A stretch of 5,518 nucleotides of DNA from WHSM01 sp050701635 (GCA_050701635.1 JBOGDF010000356.1:1-5518); one strand, 5' to 3'. Shown: positions 1-5,500, counted from the first letter of the stretch. Program-made: numbers and translations. The notes: generated by a model from the sequence alone, not told the origin.

Positions 1-509
1 GCCGAGACGACGACGCCCCGGCGCTCCTTGCGCCGGCCGCGCTCGCCCTCGGGCTTGGGGAGCCGCGTGATGGGCTTACGCTTGGACGCGCGCTCGCGCT
101 TCGGCTTCGCCCGCTGCCGGCGCTCCCCGTCGGTGTAGAGCGCGGCGTCCCCGGTGGCCGCGGCCCGCAGCGCGCCCACCGCTTCGGGCCTCAGAAACGG
201 CAGATCCCCGGCGAGTACGGCCACCAGCGCCACGTCTCCGTCCGGCCCCGGCGCGACGCTGTCGAGTAGCGCGAGGCCGGCGGCCAGCGCGGCGACCGGA
301 CCGCCGCCGGGCGGCTCCTCACGGGTGGTGAGCACCCCTTCCGGCACCGGCCGCGGCGGCCCCACCACGATCCGGGGGTACGCGTCCGCGACCGCGTCCA
401 GCACCCGGTGCAGCAGCGGCCGGCCGCCGAGCGAGAGCCCAGGCTTGTCGGCGCCCCCGAGCCGCCGCGCGCCCCCGCCCGCCAGCACGATCGCGCCGAA
501 CCCGCTCAT
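1..509 (-). CDS. mobA: Molybdenum cofactor guanylyltransferase (MobA-like NTP transferase), 3' end outside window
   Basis: This protein would transfer GMP from GTP to molybdopterin, giving the guanine dinucleotide cofactor used by enzymes such as formate dehydrogenase; it is cytoplasmic. From ATG at 509, 169 full codons are visible. Residues 8-25 carry the nucleotide-binding signature (LAGGGARRLGGADKPGL). Residues 67-75 (PPGGGPVAA) match the GP(L/V)A segment, and residues 100-105 (AGDLPF) match the metal-binding Asp segment (D102). After DGERRQ at 127-132, a Lys/Arg-rich stretch of at least 37 residues replaces the expected continuation, so the C-terminal half of the fold is not seen before the left edge. 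The start ATG overlaps the stop of a 31-codon micro-ORF (ATGA), and a Shine-Dalgarno-like AGGTGG lies 4 nt upstream. It may be translationally coupled to the NAT transcript. A related nucleotidyltransferase such as CofC or IspD is less likely, given the MobA-style motifs and nearby fdhD. Confidence 0.85.
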   Translation of the reverse strand, partial: MSGFGAIVLAGGGARRLGGADKPGLSLGGRPLLHRVLDAVADAYPRIVVGPPRPVPEGVLTTREEPPGGGPVAALAAGLALLDSVAPGPDGDVALVAVLAGDLPFLRPEAVGALRAAATGDAALYTDGERRQRAKPKRERASKRKPITRLPKPEGERGRRKERRGVVVS

Positions 510-601
510 CCGGCCACCTGCATGATCGCCGCGCCCGCGGTCCCGGCCACCTGCACGATCGCCGCGCCCTCGGTCCCGGCCTCCTGCAAGAGCCCGCTCA
601 T
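506..601 (-). other. 31-codon micro-ORF between NAT and mobA, built from 33-bp tandem repeats
   Basis: An ATG at 601 overlaps the frame-restored NAT stop (ATGA), and the TGA at 508-506 overlaps the mobA ATG (ATGA). The 31 residues are almost wholly repeat: AGTEGAAIVQV followed by AGTAGAAIMQV, then AG. Both flanking start regions share the same sequence (about 20 of 23 bases), including an AGG(C/T)GG box 4 nt before ATGAGCGGG. I recognise no family. It may be a by-product of a local duplication that merely keeps ribosomes moving from NAT to mobA, and need not make a functional peptide. If the NAT frameshift is real, this frame is instead read as the C-terminal tail of the shifted NAT protein. 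Confidence 0.35.
524..589. repeat. 33-bp tandem repeat, two full copies plus a degenerate third
   Basis: Copies at 524-556 and 557-589 are each 33 bp and differ at only a few positions. On the minus strand each carries TGCAGG(A/T)GGCCGG and ends in GCGGCGATC. A diverged third unit of about 35 bp (489-523) runs into the mobA start codon and its first codons. The period is a multiple of three, so copy number can change without altering the frame of the micro-ORF. Confidence 0.9.
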
Positions 602-1441
602 CTGGCCGCCTGGCTGGCGAGCCAGGCTTCGTGCTGCACGCTCGCCTTCTGCCACAGCGTGGCCAGCCCGTCGCCCAGCTCGGCCACCGGCACCCCGAAC
701 TCGCTGTCCAGCGCCGCCGCGAACTCCTCCACAGTGGACAGCTCGCGGCGTCTGCTTGCCGCCGGGCACGGCCGGCCCGTACCGGGTGACGGTACGGCCG
801 CGCAACGCCGCCGCGTGGTCGTGGTGCGGGCGTAGCAGCGCCAGGGTCTTCACGAACGAGGAGTCCGGCGACGTGGACTGCCAGCTGTTGCGCTCGGCGA
901 AGTCGGCGAGCCGGCGCGGCGTGGTGTCGATGTCGAACGACGGCACCGAGTAGTCAGGGTGGTCGGTAGAGATCCGCCAGATCTGCTCCTCGATCCGCGC
1001 GATCCGGTAGCCGAGCGGCCCGACGGTGTGGTGGCCGGCGCGCAGCGGCAGCGGCTCCAGCGCGCCGTCGCCCAGCCCCACGTCGGCCAGCCAGGTCTCC
1101 CCGTCGAGCGCCACCAGCAGCGCCAGGTGGTTGCCCCACACCTCGTCGCCGCGGGTCTCCCGGTAGACCCCGGCCTTCACCCGGGTGACCGTGAACCCGG
1201 CCGCTTCCAGCAGCAGGCCGAGGGCGCCGTTCATCTCGTAGCAGTAGCCGCCCCGGCGCCGGGTGATCAGCTTGTCGACCAGCGCGGACGGCTCCAGCGA
1301 GATCCCGCGCTCCAGCTGGATGTCGAGATTCTCGTACGGCACCGACGCGAGCCAGGCGCGGTGCAGCGCGCGCAGTGTCGCGAGGTCGGGGGCGACGGGT
1401 CCGGTGTGCCCGATCCGGGCCAGGGCGGCGGCGAGCTCCAT
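598..1441 (-). CDS. nat: Arylamine N-acetyltransferase (NAT), catalytic triad intact, one-base frameshift near 756
   Basis: NATs move an acetyl (or other acyl) group from CoA to arylamines, hydrazines or a pathway-specific amine through a catalytic cysteine; they are cytoplasmic. The triad is clear: Cys67 in RRGGYCYEMNG, His105 in WGNHLALLV and Asp120 in LADVGLGDG. The N-terminal VPYENLDI (34-41) is also typical. The frame is coherent from ATG 1441 to about residue 228 and then becomes Arg/Gly-rich nonsense. In the neighbouring frame the family-like C-terminus RELSTVEEFAAALDSEFG... continues to TGA at 600-598. The total of 844 nt is one more than a multiple of three. Removing one base, for example one T of the TT at 756-757 (plus strand), gives a 280-residue protein, normal for the family. 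Taken literally, the frame instead runs to 506. The start follows a TANNNT box by 7 nt. In-frame sequence further upstream lies antisense to fdhD and was not used. Either a recent mutation or an assembly error could explain the shift. Confidence 0.9.
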
Positions 1442-1448
1442 GACGGTC

Positions 1449-1454
1449 ACGCTA
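1449..1454 (-). promoter_or_regulatory. Putative -10 box (TAGCGT) of the NAT gene, leaderless
   Basis: On the minus strand TAGCGT fits the actinobacterial TANNNT consensus and is followed by exactly 7 nt before the ATG at 1441. That spacing puts the transcription start at or next to the A of ATG. No Shine-Dalgarno sequence and no good -35 hexamer are visible. A GTG three codons upstream of the ATG overlaps the box and is a less likely start. Confidence 0.55.
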
Positions 1455-1480
1455 TCCCGCGGGTACGACGCGCGGTGGCG

Positions 1481-1486
1481 TACCGT
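1481..1486 (+). promoter_or_regulatory. Putative -10 box (TACCGT) of fdhD, leaderless
   Basis: TACCGT fits TANNNT and lies exactly 7 nt before the fdhD ATG at 1494, so the mRNA probably starts at the start codon. There is no Shine-Dalgarno sequence. The NAT -10 box faces it only 26 bp away, so the -35 region of each promoter would overlap the other's core, and the two genes could compete for RNA polymerase. Confidence 0.55.
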
Positions 1487-1493
1487 GGCCGGC

Positions 1494-2300
1494 ATGGGGA
1501 GCGTGACGGACCGGCGGATCGTCGTACGGGTGGTGGACGGGCGTGAGGTGAGCCGGCCGGACACCCTGGTCGCCGAGGAGCCGCTGGAGATCCGGGTGGA
1601 CGGACGGGCGCTCGCCGTCACCATGCGTACCCCCGGAGACGATGTTGATCTTGCTCTGGGCTTCCTGCTGACCGAGGGGCTGATCCGCGACGCGGCCGAC
1701 GTGTCCACCGCCCGGCACTGCACCGACAGCGACTTCAACGTGCTGGAGGTGACGCTGGCGCCCGGGGTGCCGGCGCCGGCGGTCGACCCGACGCGCAACT
1801 TCTACACCACGAGCTCCTGCGGCGTCTGCGGCAAGGCCAGCATCGACGCGGTGAAGACGCTGTCCCGGTATCCGGTGGCGGACGACCCGGTGACCGTGGA
1901 CGCGGAGACGCTGGTCGGGCTGCCGGAGCGGCTGCGTACCGACCAGAGGGTCTTCGAACGCACCGGTGGGCTGCACGCGGCCGGGCTGTTCACCGCCGGC
2001 GGCGAGCTGGTCTGCCTGCGCGAGGACGTGGGCCGGCACAACGCCGTCGACAAGGTGATCGGCTGGGCGCTGCGGGCCGGCCGGGTGCCGGTCACCGGAC
2101 ACCTGCTGCTGGTCAGCGGGCGGGCCAGTTTCGAGCTGACCCAGAAGGCGTCGATGGCCGGCATCCCGGTGCTGGCCGCGGTGTCAGCGCCCAGCACCCT
2201 CGCCGTGGACCTGGCCGGCGAGCTCGGGATGACCCTGGTCGGCTTCCTGCGACCCGGCCGGATGAACCTGTACGCCGGCGAACACCGCGTCACCCGCTGA
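1494..2300 (+). CDS. fdhD: FdhD, sulfurtransferase required for formate dehydrogenase activity
   Basis: In the characterised family, FdhD takes sulfur from a cysteine desulfurase and passes it to the bis-MGD cofactor before insertion into formate dehydrogenase; it is cytoplasmic. The 268-residue protein has the usual length and landmarks: EEPLEIRVDG (28-37), a GFLLTEGLI segment (56-64), the mobile cysteine loop TSSCGVCGK (106-114; Cys109 and Cys112), the signature EDVGRHNAVDKVIG (177-190), SGRASFELTQKA (208-219) and AGIPVLAAVSAPS (222-234). The ATG at 1494 is chosen because it aligns with the family N-terminus and lies 7 nt after a -10 box; upstream in-frame sequence is antisense to NAT. mobA lies about 1 kb away on the other strand and supplies the guanine dinucleotide cofactor FdhD handles. 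No formate dehydrogenase subunit is in the window. Its 3' end is overlapped in antisense by the MFS reading frame. Confidence 0.97.
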   Translation: MGSVTDRRIVVRVVDGREVSRPDTLVAEEPLEIRVDGRALAVTMRTPGDDVDLALGFLLTEGLIRDAADVSTARHCTDSDFNVLEVTLAPGVPAPAVDPTRNFYTTSSCGVCGKASIDAVKTLSRYPVADDPVTVDAETLVGLPERLRTDQRVFERTGGLHAAGLFTAGGELVCLREDVGRHNAVDKVIGWALRAGRVPVTGHLLLVSGRASFELTQKASMAGIPVLAAVSAPSTLAVDLAGELGMTLVGFLRPGRMNLYAGEHRVTR

Positions 2301-3614
2301 CCGCGCGGGCCGGCCGAGGTAGAGCGCGGCGCTGCCGAGCAGTACGGCGGCGGCGATCCACCAGGCGGGCGCCACCGACCAGCGGGCCGCGAGCGCGCCG
2401 AGTGGCACCGAGCCGGTGCCGCCGACCATCAGCACGAACGAGAACACCGACAGCACGGTGGCCCGCTCAGCGCCGGTGACCCGCTGGTGCATCAGCTCGG
2501 AACGTACCGGGTTGGTGATTCCCAAACCCAGGAACATTCCGGTGTACGCCGCCGCGGCAGCCACGATGCCGGCCAGCCCGGTCAGCCCCGCCGACGCGGC
2601 GAGCCCACCAAGCGACACCGCGGCCACGGCCAGCCCGAGCGCGGCGGTACGCGCCGGTCCCCCGATCAGCCGGGCCACGACCCCGCCGAGCGCCGACCCC
2701 ACCGCCACCGCGCCGAACCCGATGGCGGCGACCACGGCGTACGCGGTGCTGCCCGCGGCGGCGTCCCCAGTGAGCTGGGCGAGCCGGCCCGGAGTGAGCA
2801 TCTCGATCGCGTTCAACGAGAACCCGAGGGCGGCGCCGGAGAGCATCACCCGGGCCAGCATGTGGTCGCGTACGCCCAGCCGCAGGCCGCGCCCGATCGT
2901 GGCCGGTACGCCGCGCAGCACCTCGCCGAAGCCGGGTCGGTGCGCCCGCGGTGGCTCCGGCATCCGGGCGAGCACCACCGCCAGCTGCAGCCCGGCGGCG
3001 ACCGCGGCGAGCAGCATCGGCACCGACAGCGGCACCAGCACGCCGTGCCCCTTCGGCACCAGCAACGGCAGTACGCCGCCAGCGATGGTGCCGATCGCGA
3101 GCGCCGCCGCCCCGGCGGTGTGCCCGGCGGCGAGGCCTTGCCGCAGCGCCGTCTCGTCCGCGCTCCCAGCGGTGTCGGTGGTTCGCCTTCGCGCTCGCTC
3201 CGCTCCTCGCTCGCTGGCGCTCGCTGCGATGCTCACTCGCGGTCGGCTCACGGTATCGACGTACCAGGCTTCGGCCGGGCCCGAGGACAGCGCGCGGGAG
3301 ACGCCCTTGAGCATCGACAGCGCGACGAACTGCCACAGCGAGGTGGCGAACGCCATCCCGAGCATCGCGGCGATCCCGACCCCGGCCGAGACCGCCAGCA
3401 CGGTGCGCCGGCCGATCACGTCGGCCAGCCCGCCGGTGGGCAGCTCCAGGATCGCCACGGTGATGCCGTACGCCGCGAACGCGACGCCGACTCCGGCCAG
3501 GCTGAGGCCGCGTACCTGCATCAGCAGCACCATGGTCGCGATGCCGAGCGCGGTCGGCAGCCACGTCAGGGCGCTGACCAGCGCAAACGTACGGCGCGCG
3601 GTAGCGGGGCTCAT
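2184..3614 (-). CDS. MFS transporter (drug-exporter-like) with an 81-bp in-frame insertion
   Basis: The open frame encodes 476 residues with about twelve hydrophobic segments, the layout of a major facilitator permease in the cytoplasmic membrane. The loop after TM2 carries motif A (GGLADVIGRRTVL, 61-73). SSGPAEAWYVD (110-120) after TM4 is typical of a group of actinobacterial MFS proteins often paired with small regulators. The substrate cannot be told. Residues 122-148, in the TM4-TM5 cytoplasmic loop, are a Ser/Arg-rich insertion between two DT-encoding direct repeats; deleting it restores the expected spacing to ALRQGLAAG. The family-like protein seems to end near LYLGRPARS (residues 431-439, about 2300). 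The last 37 or so residues are hydrophilic and antisense to fdhD, suggesting loss of the original stop. The ATG overlaps the regulator's stop (ATGA), so the two genes are co-transcribed and probably translationally coupled. Confidence 0.93.
   Translation of the reverse strand: MSPATARRTFALVSALTWLPTALGIATMVLLMQVRGLSLAGVGVAFAAYGITVAILELPTGGLADVIGRRTVLAVSAGVGIAAMLGMAFATSLWQFVALSMLKGVSRALSSGPAEAWYVDTVSRPRVSIAASASERGAERARRRTTDTAGSADETALRQGLAAGHTAGAAALAIGTIAGGVLPLLVPKGHGVLVPLSVPMLLAAVAAGLQLAVVLARMPEPPRAHRPGFGEVLRGVPATIGRGLRLGVRDHMLARVMLSGAALGFSLNAIEMLTPGRLAQLTGDAAAGSTAYAVVAAIGFGAVAVGSALGGVVARLIGGPARTAALGLAVAAVSLGGLAASAGLTGLAGIVAAAAAYTGMFLGLGITNPVRSELMHQRVTGAERATVLSVFSFVLMVGGTGSVPLGALAARWSVAPAWWIAAAVLLGSAALYLGRPARSAGDAVFAGVQVHPAGSQEADQGHPELAGQVHGEGAGR
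3170..3258. repeat. 81-bp in-frame inserted element within the MFS gene, flanked by 8-bp imperfect direct repeats
   Basis: The flanks CGGTGTCG (3170-3177) and CGGTATCG (3251-3258) match at 7 of 8 positions and lie exactly 81 bp (27 codons) apart, as a target-site duplication would. The 73-bp core (3178-3250) is unlike the surrounding coding sequence: it is full of CGCTCGCT-type words, with GCGCTCGCT at both 3191 and 3217. The two ends show weak inverted similarity, each starting GTG when read inward. It encodes no protein of its own and adds a Ser/Ala/Arg-rich segment to the transporter. It resembles in principle the palindromic elements known to insert in-frame in Rickettsia genes, but relation to any named repeat family was not tested. 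Confidence 0.65.
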
Positions 3615-4180
3615 TCCGGGTACCCGCGGATCGGGAACGCGGAGTAGAAGATCGCGACCTGCTCGGCGCCGGGGGTGTCGGCGGCGCGGGCGGCGTACTC
3701 CCGGATGGTGGTGTTGATCTTCTCGGTCAGCTCCCGCAGCGCGCCGGGGGTGAGCCGGACGATGTCGTCGTGCTGGCCGGCCACGCCGAGCCACTCGCGA
3801 CCCCAGTCGGCGTCCTCGAACTGTTCGGCGACCCGGCTGGTGTACGCGCGCTGCCGCTCCCGCAGCGCCCGGGTCGCCTCGCGGCCCTCCGGGTGGTCGG
3901 CGAAGTCGGACTCCTGCCACGAGGTGTAGCGGTGTACGGCACGCCACCGCCGGTCGCGGGCGTTGGTCTGCTCGGCGTCCTCTTCGATGAAGCCGTACCG
4001 GGCGAGCTGGCGCAGGTGGTAGCTGGTGGCGCCGGAGCTCTCCCCGAACCGCCGCCCCAGCTCGGACGCGGTCGCCGGACCCTCCATCCGCAGCGCGCCG
4101 AGCAGCCGCACCCGCAACGGATGCGCCACCGCCTTCAAACTCGCCACATCGGTAACCCGCCGCACGCTCGGATCGCTCAC
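3611..4180 (-). CDS. ArsR-like winged helix-turn-helix transcriptional regulator
   Basis: This 189-residue DNA-binding protein has an N-terminal winged helix domain at about residues 10-85. LKAVAHPLRVRLLGALR (15-31) is the typical first helix of ArsR-type regulators. PATASELGRRFGESSGATSYHLRQLARYGFIEE (35-67) spans the helix-turn-helix, with the recognition helix near SSGATSYHLRQLARYG. The basic stretch NARDRRWRAV (73-82) fits the wing. The C-terminal half (about 95-189) is helical and charged, with no metal-binding cysteines, so it probably senses a small molecule or simply dimerises. GTG at 4180 is chosen over an upstream TTG at 4216 because a -10 box lies 7 nt before the GTG and the TTG falls inside the operator. 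The regulator stop overlaps the MFS start, so it most likely controls the transporter and itself. Whether it represses or activates cannot be read from sequence. Confidence 0.92.
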   Translation of the reverse strand: MSDPSVRRVTDVASLKAVAHPLRVRLLGALRMEGPATASELGRRFGESSGATSYHLRQLARYGFIEEDAEQTNARDRRWRAVHRYTSWQESDFADHPEGREATRALRERQRAYTSRVAEQFEDADWGREWLGVAGQHDDIVRLTPGALRELTEKINTTIREYAARAADTPGAEQVAIFYSAFPIRGYPE

Positions 4181-4187
4181 GCGTTCG

Positions 4188-4216
4188 AGGGTAGCTTCGC
4201 AAAGCTTCCTTTGCAA
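4188..4216 (-). promoter_or_regulatory. Promoter of the regulator-MFS operon (TTGCAA, 17 bp, TACCCT), leaderless
   Basis: On the minus strand a -35-like TTGCAA (4216-4211) and a -10 TACCCT (4193-4188) are separated by 17 bp. The -10 is followed by exactly 7 nt before the GTG start at 4180, so the transcript probably begins at the start codon. The -35 box is the centre of one operator palindrome and another palindrome sits in the spacer, so bound regulator would block RNA polymerase. Confidence 0.65.
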
Positions 4217-4234
4217 ACACCCCTTTGCAAAGGG
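4194..4234. promoter_or_regulatory. Triple operator: three TTTGCAAA-type palindromes at 14-bp period
   Basis: The sites are TTCGCAAA (4196-4203, one base off), TTTGCAAA (4210-4217) and TTTGCAAA (4224-4231). Their GC centres lie at 4199, 4213 and 4227, exactly 14 bp apart. The promoter-distal copy extends to a perfect 14-bp palindrome, CCCTTTGCAAAGGG (4221-4234). A/T-rich words like this stand out in so GC-rich a region. The position across the -35 and spacer immediately upstream of a winged-helix regulator gene suggests autoregulation by that protein. Confidence 0.7.
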
Positions 4235-4240
4235 ACCAGC

Positions 4241-4250
4241 CCCACGTGGG
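4241..4250. promoter_or_regulatory. 10-bp palindrome CCCACGTGGG, possible extra regulator site
   Basis: This perfect palindrome, centred on CACGTG, lies between the triple operator and the DUF58 terminator, upstream of the regulator gene. Its centre is 18 bp from the nearest operator copy, out of step with the 14-bp period, so a different protein or no function is possible. Short GC-rich palindromes arise by chance in such genomes. Confidence 0.25.
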
Positions 4251-4264
4251 TGGGTGAGGACAGG

Positions 4265-4293
4265 TCGACACGCCGACCGCTACGGCGTGTCGA
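4265..4293 (-). terminator. Hairpin terminator after the DUF58 gene
   Basis: A perfect 11-bp inverted repeat (TCGACACGCCG at 4265-4275, CGGCGTGTCGA at 4283-4293) encloses a 7-nt loop and begins 7 nt after the DUF58 stop codon. It has no T-run, which is common for hairpin terminators in high-GC actinobacteria. The same hairpin would insulate the regulator promoter from read-through. Confidence 0.65.
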
Positions 4294-4300
4294 GCTGCCG

Positions 4301-5500
4301 TCAGCCTCCCAAGTGCGCGGCGCCCTGGCGGTGGGCGATCTGGTTCCAGGTTCTGAGGGCGTCCGCCGCGGTGGGGGCGCGGATCACGGCTAGGCCGGGG
4401 CGGCGGGTGACCGTTGCCGCGGGTACGGGGGCGAGTAGGAGGAGGACTACGCGGGTGAAGCGGCGGCGCTGCGCCGCGACCCGGGCGACCAGGCTGGGCG
4501 CGTCGCCGGAGAGCACCACCAGGGCGCCGCCGCCGGTGACCCGCTCCAGCAGCCGCAGCAGCCCGGTGGCGTCCCCGGAGCTCTGCCGCACCGCCGCCAG
4601 CCGGTCGAGGATGCCGTAACCGCCGGCCTGGCGTACGGTGGCGAGGTCTTCGCCGACGGCGTCCAGGTGGACCGCGTGGCCCTGCCGCTGCGAGGCCAGC
4701 GCGACCGACGCGGCCAGCTCCACCGCCACCTCGAAGGCGTCCGCCCCGAGCGCGGCGGTACGGGTGTCGAGCACGATCGACAGTGCCGGCTCGTTGGTGT
4801 CCACGTGCTCGCGTACGACGAGCTTGCCGAGCCGGGCGGTGGAGCGCCAGTGGATCTGCCGCGGGTCGTCGCCGGGGGCGTACTCCCGCAGCGACGAGAA
4901 CGCCATCGACCCGCGCGGCGCCTGCTCGGTGAGCCGGCCTTCGAAGTCGGGCACCACGCCGATCGGCAGCGCGCGTACCCGGTGCACGCGGGGGTGCACC
5001 CAGAGCGACGCCTCGCCGGCCAGGCGGGCGCTGCGCCGCAGCAGGCCGAGCGGGTCGCGCCGGTCCAGGATCACCGGCCCGACCCTGACCAGGCCGCGGT
5101 ACGTCGCGGTGATCGGATACTCCAGCGCCTGCCGCCCCTTGGCCTTCACCGGGGGTACGGGCACCGGCATCGGCGCTCCGTCGAGGTGGTCCACCGCGTC
5201 GACCCGGGGGGTGGTGAGCCGTCCGGCGTTGGTCACCTCGATCCGGGCGTGCGCCGCCTCGCCCACCGTCACCCGGTCCGGAGTCACCGTACGGGTCACC
5301 GCCAACCGGGCGCTGACCAGCACAAACGCCACCGCGAGCAGCAGCGCGACGCCGGCCGCGACGCCGATGCCGATCAGCGTCGGGTAGCCCAGCAGCAGCC
5401 CGCCGGCGACGAGCAAGGCACCGCCCGCGAGCACGGCCCACCCCGATCCCGTCAACCCTGCCCGGCGCTCGGTCACGGGCGGCGTGGCGGCGCCGGTCAC
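4301..5500 (-). CDS. DUF58 domain-containing membrane protein
   Basis: Counting from the GTG at 5500 the protein has 399 residues. Two adjacent hydrophobic segments (about 20-38 and 41-63) anchor it in the membrane. A beta-rich domain with a VTVGEAAHARIEVTNAGR-like section (78-94) follows, then the DUF58 core FSSLREYAPGDDPRQIHWRS (201-220) and TARLGKLVVRE (221-231), the family hallmark. The later part looks like a von Willebrand A fold, but the metal site is poor: SIVLDTRTA (241-249) lacks the full DxSxS. DUF58 genes usually follow a MoxR-type AAA ATPase gene and may act together in protein-complex maturation or envelope processes; the upstream gene is outside the window. The start is uncertain: the frame is open to the window edge, the N-terminus falls in a 24-bp tandem repeat, and another GTG lies at 5476. 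A hairpin terminator follows the stop. Confidence 0.93.
   Translation of the reverse strand: MTGAATPPVTERRAGLTGSGWAVLAGGALLVAGGLLLGYPTLIGIGVAAGVALLLAVAFVLVSARLAVTRTVTPDRVTVGEAAHARIEVTNAGRLTTPRVDAVDHLDGAPMPVPVPPVKAKGRQALEYPITATYRGLVRVGPVILDRRDPLGLLRRSARLAGEASLWVHPRVHRVRALPIGVVPDFEGRLTEQAPRGSMAFSSLREYAPGDDPRQIHWRSTARLGKLVVREHVDTNEPALSIVLDTRTAALGADAFEVAVELAASVALASQRQGHAVHLDAVGEDLATVRQAGGYGILDRLAAVRQSSGDATGLLRLLERVTGGGALVVLSGDAPSLVARVAAQRRRFTRVVLLLLAPVPAATVTRRPGLAVIRAPTAADALRTWNQIAHRQGAAHLGG

Larger units (their letters stand above)
498..612. repeat. Duplicated gene-junction motif (start region of mobA and its copy at the NAT stop)
   Basis: The 23-bp segments 498-520 and 590-612 match at 20 of 23 positions. 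Each contains, on the minus strand, an AGG(C/T)GG box, a 4-nt gap, then ATGAGCGGG. The copies lie 92 bp apart and flank the 33-bp tandem repeat. The simplest reading is that one ancestral NAT-mobA junction was duplicated and the interval expanded. Confidence 0.8.

Noticed and set aside
1456..1463. CCCGCGGG palindrome in the NAT-fdhD promoter region
   Set aside because: Short GC-only palindrome that does not extend; insufficient to call an operator.
1442..1798. In-frame upstream extension of NAT
   Set aside because: It is antisense to fdhD codons, Ser/Thr/Arg-rich, and resembles no NAT N-terminus; the ATG at 1441 fits both the family and the -10 spacing.
1452..2102. Minus-strand open frame opposite fdhD
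   Set aside because: fdhD is unmistakable on the other strand; this frame is His/Arg/Gly-rich without recognisable features.
2301..2329. Possible hairpin terminator after fdhD (CCGCGC/GCGCGG)
   Set aside because: Only a 6-bp stem with a 17-nt loop and no T-run; such matches are expected by chance at this GC content.
2416..3717. Long plus-strand open frames opposite the MFS gene
   Set aside because: Ser/Pro/Thr/Arg-rich low-complexity translations, no motif, typical antisense shadows of GC-rich genes.
4181..4216. Upstream TTG start for the regulator (12 extra codons)
   Set aside because: The TTG lies within the operator and -35 box, upstream of the -10; the extra residues have no family support.
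3615..5441. Minus-strand open frame continuous with the MFS gene, extending far upstream
   Set aside because: Upstream of 3614 it is Arg/Gly/Ala-rich out-of-frame sequence through the regulator and DUF58 genes; it is a product of high GC, not a giant fusion protein.
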